From Candidatus Cloacimonadota bacterium (GTDB taxonomy: Bacteria; Cloacimonadota; Cloacimonadia; Cloacimonadales; Cloacimonadaceae): a DNA stretch of 8,643 nucleotides. The notes beneath the pieces were generated by a model. The model was given only the letters and a program-made list of their open reading frames with translations. It was not told where the DNA came from and did not search any database. The stretch spans positions 1 to 8,643 of the forward strand of contig JAEWNJ010000119.1 of assembly GCA_023392795.1 (NCBI GenBank), given 5' to 3'. Made by a program: the position numbers and the translations under genes. This document shows, one piece after another, positions 1-5,705 of the stretch; positions within the stretch are counted from its first letter, which is position 1; every line of letters starts with the position of its first letter.

Positions 1-162
1 ATGCGCTACATCAAATTGAGTAGCAGCGTTAGTACCAATGCTATTGCCCAAAGCTTCAGTATTGCACCAGGTGATCCATTCGCCTTCCAGCGGAGGAACG
101 GGGCTGGTCCAGTTCAGGGTAACGTCGTCATTTTCCACAGTGGCGGCAAGATCCAGCGGTGC
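1..162 (-). repeat. Second copy (start only) of a 283-residue adhesin module
   Basis: Residues 790-843 of the adhesin repeat residues 507-560 at a spacing of exactly 283 codons (849 bp). Over the last 37 residues, 27 are identical, including GEWITWCNTE and FDVAH. The DNA is also clearly alike: both copies have ATGCGCTAC at the equivalent point (1 and 850) and GTGATCCATTCGCC further in. The rest of this copy lies left of the window. Confidence 0.9.
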
Positions 163-2529
163 CTGAAGATTGGCGATAGTTACGTTTGCCGGTCCTGCAG
201 CTTCGGATTCGCCATTGTCGTAAGTGGCGGTAACAGTGTAGCTGTAATCGCCGAGTTCGAGATCCAGATCGCTGTAGGATACAGTTTCAGGATTGCTGAT
301 CGTGCTGATCAGGGTGCCATCGCGATAGACCTTGTAGCCAAGCTGATCGCGGGTGACAGTTCTGCTGGTTCCGGCTTTTGCAAGCTCACCTTCAGGGCGG
401 GCATTGGCAACAGCGGGAACGCCTTCTGAAGCAAAGCGGATGGCACGGAATTCGTGATCCACGTATCCCTGAATCGACCAGTTGTAGGTAAGGGTGGGAG
501 CTACGCCGGTGAGGGTATCCCAACCGCCGAAGTTCATCATATTGCCTTTGCCTTCGATCTGCGGACCGTCATCGCAACCGGCAGGGTGACCAGCTTGAGT
601 ATTTACACCGTAGCCGATCCACAATTCGCCGGTGGCGGGGATGGGTACAGGAGTGGTGAGTTCGAGGGTATTCCATTGACCGATAACTGGGGCAGTAATT
701 GGCTGAGAGTGTACCATGGTGCTGGGTTGAGCGGCAGAAGTGCCAGTCCAGATCTTCAAGGTATACACGCAGTTTACTTCGTTTGGTACGATCTGCACAT
801 GAGTGAGGGTGGAACCCTGGTATGCAGCCAGATCAGTAGCATCAAAGCGATGCGCTACGTCAAATTCGGCTGCCCCGTTGGTTCCGATTCCATTACCCAT
901 ATCCTCGGTGTTGCACCAAGTGATCCATTCGCCGGTGGGCGGAGGTACGGGAGCATCCCAGCTAAGATGAACGTCGTGGACCTGTACCACTGCTTGCAGA
1001 TTGGTGGGCGGATAGAGATCTTCCGTGATCTCTTCCACGCTGAAGCTATCGATATAAAGGTAGAACTGATCAGCTTCGCTGTGGCCGTGAAAACCGAAGT
1101 AAACCGTGGCATCAGCGGTGAGCGGAACATTTACTTCTGCCATCTGATAGGTGGAGTTTGTGATGTTGTCATTGATCCAGAGTTGCTGAGTAAGAGCAGC
1201 TGATGTGGGCTGGTTACCCATATACAGAGCCAGCTTTTCCGGATAGGTGGCGCTATTGGAACGGTAGTAGAACTTCAGTTTGTAAGTATACTCTGCCACC
1301 ATCTGCATCGGAGGCGTAATCAGCCAGTCGTTCATGGCAAGTGAGGAATTGTAGCGGATGCGAACTGCGTTGGGCGCAGTGTTTGCGTTGGCATCGGCAT
1401 AGCTTTCCCAAGTGTAAGCATCGGCATTGAGGTTCAAGGTTCCCCATCCTGTCGGCAAGGCAGGCGGTGTGAGAGTGTCGAATGTCTGAGCGTAAGGATA
1501 GCTGGTGATGGTGGGATCAGCCCATGTGGTAAAGCTCCAAACGGGACAATCCACTGCGTCACCATCGGCATTGAAGGGCACTACTTTCCAGAAGTACTGA
1601 GTATTAAAGCTCAGAGTATTCGCCGGTTGGTAAGTGGTACCGGTCTGTGAAACGCCATTAGCAATACTGGTGGGCGGATTATCTGTGCCCAGATAGACCT
1701 TGTATCCGGTAGGAGCGCCGCCGCCGGAACTCCAGGAGAGCAAAATGGCGGGGCTGATATTTGTGGCAAGGTCGGCAGGAACAGGGTTTTGAGCCGGCAT
1801 GGGAGGATTTCCCTGTTGCACGGGGCTAAAAGTGAAAGTAAGCCCATTGGGGGGATAGATGACATCGGTCAAGCGACAGCTGTTGTTATTGGCGGTTCCG
1901 GCTTCTGTGGCTGTCCAATCGGAAGTAGTGGTGCGGTTGTTAAAATCCGTATTGGCAGCACCACGCAGTCCAACCTGTACTGTTGCGGCAGTACTGACGT
2001 TCATGGCAGTGAAAGCGCCATAACTGAAGACGACCTTATTGGTGCTTTCTTGCAGCATTATCTGGAAATTGAAGATATCATTGGCCGTGGAAGTGGGACT
2101 ACGGCGGAAATTCTTCCATTGCACCGTAAAAGTGCGATTCGGCGCAGTTCCGGAAACCAGATACATGATGTTGCCATCATCTCTGGCCACCAGATCGCGG
2201 CTCAGAGCAGCCACCACGTTGTTAGTGCCAGTGGAGGAGCTAAGAGGAAGATTGTTTGTCACCACCTCATTGCCCATGGCCAAAAAGGCGTTTTCAGCGA
2301 TACTTACAGTGTCGTAAGTAACTCCATCATATACAAAATCAAACCCGATCGGGATGGCATTGAATACAGGGTTTGTGACCCCGGGAGCAGTAAGGATGGT
2401 TCCTCCGCTGATTTCACTGTAAGTGCCCGTGGTTCCGGCAAAAGTGTATTCACTTACCAAGGCCTGGCCACTAAGGGCAATCACCGCAAAAAGCAGCGTC
2501 AGGAACAGTCGGTTTAGCTTAGTTTGCAT
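1..2529 (-). CDS. Secreted multidomain adhesin, gingipain/cleaved-adhesin type (3' end outside window)
   Basis: I read the minus strand codon by codon from the ATG at 2529 to base 1 and found no stop: 843 residues, continuing past the left edge. AAGGAG at 2535-2540, five bases before the ATG, fixes the start. Residues 1-23 are a signal peptide (KLNR, a hydrophobic core, then SGQA). Residues 24-235 are a beta-rich N-terminal domain I cannot name. Residues 245-335 are Fn3-like, with GYKVYLGTD and a YFWKV strand. Residues 345-500 match the cleaved-adhesin pattern of gingipains and haemagglutinins (YAQTFD start, NDWLITPPM, FYLYIDSFSVEE end). Residues 507-789 form a 283-residue module beginning with an Fn3-like strand, then GEWITWCNTE, and ending in GYKVYRDG plus another Fn3-like segment. 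A second copy starts at 790 and is cut by the window. Such proteins act at the cell surface in binding; the ligand is unknown. A C-terminal sorting domain is expected beyond the window but is not seen. Confidence 0.93.
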   Translation of the reverse strand, partial: MQTKLNRLFLTLLFAVIALSGQALVSEYTFAGTTGTYSEISGGTILTAPGVTNPVFNAIPIGFDFVYDGVTYDTVSIAENAFLAMGNEVVTNNLPLSSSTGTNNVVAALSRDLVARDDGNIMYLVSGTAPNRTFTVQWKNFRRSPTSTANDIFNFQIMLQESTNKVVFSYGAFTAMNVSTAATVQVGLRGAANTDFNNRTTTSDWTATEAGTANNNSCRLTDVIYPPNGLTFTFSPVQQGNPPMPAQNPVPADLATNISPAILLSWSSGGGAPTGYKVYLGTDNPPTSIANGVSQTGTTYQPANTLSFNTQYFWKVVPFNADGDAVDCPVWSFTTWADPTITSYPYAQTFDTLTPPALPTGWGTLNLNADAYTWESYADANANTAPNAVRIRYNSSLAMNDWLITPPMQMVAEYTYKLKFYYRSNSATYPEKLALYMGNQPTSAALTQQLWINDNITNSTYQMAEVNVPLTADATVYFGFHGHSEADQFYLYIDSFSVEEITEDLYPPTNLQAVVQVHDVHLSWDAPVPPPTGEWITWCNTEDMGNGIGTNGAAEFDVAHRFDATDLAAYQGSTLTHVQIVPNEVNCVYTLKIWTGTSAAQPSTMVHSQPITAPVIGQWNTLELTTPVPIPATGELWIGYGVNTQAGHPAGCDDGPQIEGKGNMMNFGGWDTLTGVAPTLTYNWSIQGYVDHEFRAIRFASEGVPAVANARPEGELAKAGTSRTVTRDQLGYKVYRDGTLISTISNPETVSYSDLDLELGDYSYTVTATYDNGESEAAGPANVTIANLQAPLDLAATVENDDVTLNWTSPVPPLEGEWITWCNTEALGNSIGTNAATQFDVAH
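850..1011 (-). repeat. First copy (matching start) of the 283-residue adhesin module
   Basis: This is the partner of the segment at 1-162, encoding residues 507-560. The complete module continues to residue 789 (down to base 163). Between the conserved start and the next copy it holds a beta-rich core with ELWIGYGVN and AGCDDGPQ, then a GYKVYRDG Fn3-like unit. The arrangement points to tandem domain duplication inside the gene. Confidence 0.9.
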
Positions 2530-2595
2530 GTCTTCTCCTTATTTTACGAATAATGAACATCGTCGTTGAGCAGAGGAAACCCTGCCCGCTGGCAA

Positions 2596-2623
2596 GAGTT
2601 ATTGTCTCCAGCATTTATGTCAA
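2596..2623 (-). promoter_or_regulatory. Possible promoter of the adhesin gene
   Basis: A perfect TTGACA (2623-2618, minus strand) is followed after 16 bases by TAACTC (2601-2596), a poor -10. It lies in the 101-base gap between the membrane-protein stop and the adhesin start, giving a leader of about 60 bases. The -35 is good and the -10 weak, and this phylum's promoter consensus is not known to me, so the call is tentative. Confidence 0.3.
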
Positions 2624-2630
2624 GCAAATC

Positions 2631-4307
2631 TTATTCCTCAAGAGTAAGATTCTTATAGCTGGTAATGTTGATCTCGCGCTCCGTTGTTTTGATATACTCA
2701 AGATGAACCGGATCCCCCGCTTTACTGAGCGGAAGGAAGCTGCTCAGGTTACTGGTGGCAACGAAGATATGCCCCTCATCTTCCTGCAGGGAAAAGTAAT
2801 AGTATGATCTCCCGTCCTTGATATCCATGGCAATCCGGGATATAATCCCCTCTGCTTTCACCATTTCCACGCCCCCATCCGCGGACGTGCCGATGTTTGC
2901 CGATGCCAGAATCATCTGATAGCTCTCCCGGGCTGCTTTCAAGCTCTCCCCCACCCCGACCAGAGAGTAATCCTTCACCGAGACAAAGCAATACATCTTC
3001 ACCAGGCCCGCAGCATCCTTGAGGGTCATAAAATAGGTCGGCAAACCGTTCAGGTTTACCAAAATGGGGAAAGTGGCGTAGTACTTGAATTGCTGTACCT
3101 TGCCCTGCGCTGAGCGCATTGCTGCGTATTCAGTGGCTCCGGAAACCATGTAAAGAGCTGTACGTTTATTACGCGTATCGCAGAGGACAAAGCCCACCGT
3201 ACCTTCATCGGAGCCCACGCTGGACATTCCAGTATAGAAATAGCTGCGGCCATCGTTGCCGTAGATTACATTGAATCCCTCTGTGGTGCCAAGCATATCC
3301 CGTTTGCCAAAGATGGTATTCCAAAATCCCCGCACATACTTACCCCACCAGTTTAGTTGCGGGATCACAAAATACGAGGGTTGCACCCGATCCACCCAGG
3401 CAGGGATAAGTTTGTCGTCAAAACCTTGTTCGGTCTTTATCAGCGGGTAGTAGCTGATCTTCCCTGTTCCCGCATGGATGGTGGCCAAACCCAGGGCCTC
3501 AGGCGCTCTAACCCCGATATTATGATTGTAAACCGTGATGGTCCAATGCGGTTCGCCATTATCATCCAGCTCAAAGGTATCCCCTGCCATAGCGATTCCG
3601 GTATAGCCATTTAGATACAGATGGCGTTTCAGATCCTGATTGAAAAAGGCTGATCTCTGATAGATGACATTGATGGTCTTGCCGTTCAATTCGCGGACAA
3701 ATGTGATATCCTGAGAGTTCGTGGCAGACACCATAATGTAGCCGGGAGTACCGTTCTTCGTATTGGCCAGCCACTTAAAGAATCCACTGTGCAGTAAGGG
3801 CACCACCCAGTATAGCTTGCCTTTCACCATCTGAATGGTGGGAGTACCCAAATTTACTCTGCTACCCAAGGCAAAGTCCTCTCCCAGCTTCTTCTCTGCC
3901 AGGGAGGCAGCAAGAGCCTGGTCGATGATGGGAACTTGATCCATTTTAATAGGTGAGACCAAGTCCGAGAATTGTTCCTGCCGGATATCTCCGATCATGC
4001 CCCGGTAACTCTTTGCCCGGAACAATCCGGAGGAAGAGATGGAAAGAATAAGGAACAGTAAGCCCAGGATGACGTATACATAGACAATGGGTTTCTGAGC
4101 TTTCCTGACAAAGACAAAGGGTAAAAGTACCAGCCCCAGATTGGGAATCAGGGACAGGAACCTCCAGGAAAGCACCGGGAGCCCAAAATACAGAAGAAAA
4201 GCCAGAATGGCCAGACTGATGATGCCAGCCTGATATGGCTTCAGGTCAAACGAACTGAAGTTAACTCTGATCTGCTTCTGATATACGGTAGAGTTGCTTG
4301 ATTGCAT
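2631..4307 (-). CDS. Membrane protein with three N-terminal helices and large beta-rich region, function unknown
   Basis: 558 residues. The start is set by AAAGGAG at 4316-4322, eight bases before the ATG at 4307. The reading frame is open for 84 more codons upstream, but that stretch has no matching ribosome site, is not membrane- or domain-like, and would overlap the divergent gene. Hydrophobic segments lie at about 26-46, 49-68 and 73-93. The rest, about 460 residues, is soluble. Within it, four stretches (about 162-204, 251-286, 350-390, 417-450) share a loose pattern: an aromatic-rich strand such as KLYWVVPL or PHWTITVY, then a glycine and a hydrophobic strand such as GYIMVSAT or GLATIHAGTG, resembling PepSY-like repeats. 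The last 75 residues (from KAEGIISRI to the end) look like an OB-type beta barrel. Both fold suggestions are inference. I do not recognise the family. It is followed 101 bases later by the adhesin gene on the same strand. Confidence 0.9.
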   Translation of the reverse strand: MQSSNSTVYQKQIRVNFSSFDLKPYQAGIISLAILAFLLYFGLPVLSWRFLSLIPNLGLVLLPFVFVRKAQKPIVYVYVILGLLFLILSISSSGLFRAKSYRGMIGDIRQEQFSDLVSPIKMDQVPIIDQALAASLAEKKLGEDFALGSRVNLGTPTIQMVKGKLYWVVPLLHSGFFKWLANTKNGTPGYIMVSATNSQDITFVRELNGKTINVIYQRSAFFNQDLKRHLYLNGYTGIAMAGDTFELDDNGEPHWTITVYNHNIGVRAPEALGLATIHAGTGKISYYPLIKTEQGFDDKLIPAWVDRVQPSYFVIPQLNWWGKYVRGFWNTIFGKRDMLGTTEGFNVIYGNDGRSYFYTGMSSVGSDEGTVGFVLCDTRNKRTALYMVSGATEYAAMRSAQGKVQQFKYYATFPILVNLNGLPTYFMTLKDAAGLVKMYCFVSVKDYSLVGVGESLKAARESYQMILASANIGTSADGGVEMVKAEGIISRIAMDIKDGRSYYYFSLQEDEGHIFVATSNLSSFLPLSKAGDPVHLEYIKTTEREINITSYKNLTLEE

Positions 4308-4315
4308 AATATCAT

Positions 4316-4322
4316 CTCCTTT
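4316..4322 (-). promoter_or_regulatory. Ribosome binding site that decides the membrane-protein start
   Basis: AAAGGAG lies eight bases before the ATG at 4307. It supports this start over the in-frame ATG at 4559, which would add 84 residues and run into the divergent coding region. Confidence 0.85.
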
Positions 4323-4341
4323 GGCAAATGATCTTCGAGTG

Positions 4342-4370
4342 CTAGAACCACGGTGCCCCAATGTTGTCAA
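4342..4370 (-). promoter_or_regulatory. Possible promoter of the membrane-protein gene
   Basis: On the minus strand, TTGACA (4370-4365) is followed after 17 bases by TTCTAG (4347-4342). The -35 is perfect and the -10 is poor. The position, about 35 bases before the start codon at 4307 counting from the -10, is reasonable. It shares the divergent region with the plus-strand promoter at 4414-4442. Confidence 0.35.
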
Positions 4371-4413
4371 CTTTTTTTCACTCACCTCGTAGTCAGAATC
4401 ACCGACAAATATC

Positions 4414-4442
4414 TTGCCAAAATACTTAGGCTCACATATGCG
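4414..4442 (+). promoter_or_regulatory. Possible promoter of the small acidic secreted protein
   Basis: TTGCCA (4414-4419, five of six matches to TTGACA), a 17-base spacer, then TATGCG (4437-4442, three of six). Transcription would start near 4449, leaving a leader of about 25 bases with AAGGAG at 4461-4466, seven bases before the ATG. Confidence 0.4.
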
Positions 4443-4473
4443 TCTACAAACTGGTATTCCAAGGAGATAAAAC

Positions 4474-4917
4474 ATGAAGAAAAGCCTATTCGTATTGGTT
4501 TTAATACTGCTGGGCACCATGCTGCAGGCTACCACTCTGGATGAAGAGCTCAGAACCATCTATTCAAATAGCGAGATCATGGAGCATGAAGGTGACACGG
4601 TGCTCGTGGGTGCAGGCTACCTGGCAGATGAGAGCAGTGCTTATCATTATGTGGCAGTATGTTGCATGATGATTCTGTATGCCAGGGAAGGCTGGGACAG
4701 CTTCAGCTCCTCAAATTCCTGGGTCAATAGGATAGATTCTGTGGCGGCTTATTGGGCTACTGAGTATCAGGAATATGTCGTGGAAATGCCCATTTATGAG
4801 ATCTGTAATCAATTTGAGGATGCTGGAGACGAATACAGCAGTGCTGAAGAGCTCCTCGATGCCATCCGGAGTTATGTGGATTATCACGGGGACGTGAGCC
4901 CCATGTCCATGTGGTAA
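4474..4917 (+). CDS. Small strongly acidic secreted protein, function unknown
   Basis: 147 residues, the only plus-strand gene here. The start is supported by AAGGAG seven bases upstream. Residues 1-19 form a signal peptide (MKKSLF, a leucine-rich core, then LQA before TT), so the mature protein has about 128 residues and is exported. The mature part contains 25 Asp/Glu, only four Arg and no Lys, with a net charge near -21. It is also rich in Tyr and Ser, has three Cys (63, 64, 111) and ends in SPMSMW. The segment 54-70 is moderately hydrophobic, probably a buried helix. I recognise no family, and no catalytic motif is evident. Its divergent partner is the membrane protein at 2631-4307. It is a real gene by its signal peptide, ribosome site and following stem-loop, but its role is open. 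Confidence 0.82.
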   Translation: MKKSLFVLVLILLGTMLQATTLDEELRTIYSNSEIMEHEGDTVLVGAGYLADESSAYHYVAVCCMMILYAREGWDSFSSSNSWVNRIDSVAAYWATEYQEYVVEMPIYEICNQFEDAGDEYSSAEELLDAIRSYVDYHGDVSPMSMW

Positions 4918-4952
4918 GCAATTTCTCTTTCCAGCGCTTCACTTTATCGAAT

Positions 4953-4994
4953 CCACAAGGGCTTACGTAGTTACACTGCCATCTTGTGGCTTTT
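4953..4994 (+). terminator. Candidate terminator after the small acidic protein
   Basis: CCACAAG (4953-4959) pairs with CTTGTGG (4983-4989), and GGC (4960-4962) pairs with GCC (4978-4980) inside, leaving a two-base bulge and a 15-base loop. A short run of four T follows one base later. It is placed 35 bases after the stop, but the U-tract is short, so the call is moderate. Confidence 0.45.
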
Positions 4995-5092
4995 GTCCAA
5001 CAAGCAACCCACTGCCGACCCTCCCACGTGGCACGGAAGAGGAGTCCAACAGAGTGGCAAGTGGCTGGCAAGCTAAAAAAGCGCATGTAAAG

Positions 5093-5127
5093 AAAAATGC
5101 CCGCCCCCAAGGGATGAGGACGGGCAT
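5093..5127 (-). terminator. Strong rho-independent terminator of hsp20
   Basis: On the minus strand ATGCCCG (5127-5121) pairs with CGGGCAT (5103-5097). Five further inner pairs, two of them G-U, give a 12-pair stem with a seven-base loop, directly followed by TTTT. It begins 23 bases after the hsp20 stop. Confidence 0.85.
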
Positions 5128-5150
5128 AGCGTATGAGGAGTCTGTCTAGC

Positions 5151-5588
5151 TCAATCGATGGTGATTTCCTGCTTTGGAGTGGCCTCTTTCTTGGGAACGC
5201 TGAGGTAGAGAACGCCATCTTCCATCTTTGCGGAAATCTTGTTTATATCCGCGTTTTCGGGTAGCATCAGATTGCGACGGTAGCTTCCGCTGTAACGTTC
5301 GCAACGATAGACGGTGCCCTTCTTTTCTTCCTTTTGCTCGTTGCACACGGCCTCGATCATCAACTGATTGTCGTGCACGGAAATCTTCACGTTTTCTTTC
5401 TTAAATCCGGGCAAGTTTGCCTGAATGCTGAACTCTTTATCGTGTTCGGTAATATCCATTGCCATTGCCCGGAAGTTATCCTCGGCACTCTCTTCTTCAA
5501 AGCTGTTTTTGAAGAATTCGTCGAACAAGCTGAGCATATTGCTCATGGGTCTGATGTCGTTCATTCTACGATACGGTACGAGTTTCAT
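5151..5588 (-). CDS. hsp20: Hsp20 small heat-shock protein (alpha-crystallin family chaperone)
   Basis: 145 residues, the usual bacterial sHsp length. The start at 5588 is set by GGAGG at 5594-5598, five bases upstream; the frame is open for 26 more codons, but that part covers the promoter. The alpha-crystallin domain spans about 42-133, with DITEHDKEF, the ANLPGF turn (57-62), a KISVHDNQLMIEA strand pair and the GVLYLSVPK signature (125-133). The tail carries an I-x-I motif (Ile142-Thr-Ile144), which in this family docks into neighbouring subunits for oligomer assembly. The family binds unfolding proteins in the cytoplasm without ATP and passes them to DnaK/ClpB. It has its own promoter and a CIRCE-like operator upstream, implying HrcA-type heat control, and a strong terminator behind it, so it appears to be a single-gene unit. 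Confidence 0.97.
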   Translation of the reverse strand: MKLVPYRRMNDIRPMSNMLSLFDEFFKNSFEEESAEDNFRAMAMDITEHDKEFSIQANLPGFKKENVKISVHDNQLMIEAVCNEQKEEKKGTVYRCERYSGSYRRNLMLPENADINKISAKMEDGVLYLSVPKKEATPKQEITID

Positions 5589-5593
5589 GGTAA

Positions 5594-5598
5594 CCTCC
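5594..5598 (-). promoter_or_regulatory. Ribosome binding site that decides the hsp20 start
   Basis: GGAGG ends five bases before the ATG at 5588. It favours this start over the in-frame ATGs further upstream at 5600 and 5666; the former overlaps the ribosome site itself. Confidence 0.85.
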
Positions 5599-5619
5599 AT
5601 AATTATAGATTCTGGTGAT

Positions 5620-5647
5620 AGTATAAGCGAGATCGCAGGCAAGGCAA
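5620..5647 (-). promoter_or_regulatory. Likely hsp20 promoter (sigma-70-like)
   Basis: On the minus strand TTGCCT (5647-5642) is followed after 16 bases by TATACT (5625-5620), five of six matches to TATAAT. Transcription would start near 5613, a 25-base leader. The CIRCE-like repeat ends nine bases upstream of the -35. A perfect TATAAT also occurs at about 5606-5601 but is too close to the ribosome site to be used. Confidence 0.55.
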
Positions 5648-5649
5648 GC

Positions 5650-5682
5650 AAAAAATTAGCAGTCACATACAGTGACTGCTAA
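5650..5682 (-). terminator. Stem-loop terminator of the M6 protease operon (same bases as the CIRCE-like repeat)
   Basis: Perfect 11-base arms, TTAGCAGTCAC and GTGACTGCTAA, around a five-base loop, followed on the minus strand by six T (5655-5650). It begins 23 bases after the protease stop. Stem, small loop and U-tract fit intrinsic termination, although only five of the 11 pairs are G-C. Confidence 0.65.
5656..5682. promoter_or_regulatory. CIRCE-like HrcA operator upstream of hsp20
   Basis: The arms TTAGCAGTC and GACTGCTAA are separated by exactly nine bases. The established CIRCE consensus is TTAGCACTC-N9-GAGTGCTAA. Each arm matches eight of nine positions, and the one difference (C to G at position 7) is mirrored by the matching change in the other arm, so dyad symmetry is kept. 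It lies 67 bases before the start codon of a heat-shock gene, where HrcA operators are found. Against it: the arms pair on for two more bases and are followed by a T-run, so a terminator alone could explain it. Confidence 0.6.
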
Positions 5683-5705
5683 AGTAACTTGAAGGTATGA
5701 CGTTT

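Noticed and set aside
454..1203. Open frame of 249 codons on the plus strand
   Set aside because: It lies exactly in register opposite the adhesin, whose modules, signal peptide and ribosome site are clear. The opposite frame is open only because the adhesin rarely uses codons that read as stops in reverse.
1789..2517. Open frame of 242 codons on the plus strand
   Set aside because: Mirror frame of the adhesin N-terminus, including its signal peptide; the translation shows no domain or export signal and there is no convincing ribosome site.
2536..2546. TAAAAT as a -10 for the adhesin gene
   Set aside because: Transcription would start at the ribosome site, leaving almost no leader, and there is no -35 at the right distance.
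2580..2598. Small stem (CTCTTGCC with GGCAGGG) after the membrane protein
   Set aside because: The stem is short with two G-U pairs and only three T follow, so it is too weak to call a terminator; it also overlaps the proposed adhesin promoter.
4308..4559. An 84-residue N-terminal extension of the membrane protein
   Set aside because: It would overlap the divergent signal-peptide gene and contain both promoters; AAAGGAG points to the ATG at 4307.
4757..5218. Open frame of 153 codons on the minus strand
   Set aside because: It overlaps hsp20 in another frame, runs through the strong hsp20 terminator and into the opposite strand of the acidic-protein gene, and has low-complexity Arg/Trp-rich content.
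5589..5666. A longer Hsp20 starting at 5666 with a hydrophobic N-terminus that looks like a signal peptide
   Set aside because: This stretch contains the -35/-10 elements and GGAGG; Hsp20 proteins are cytoplasmic and the ATG at 5588 gives the normal family length.
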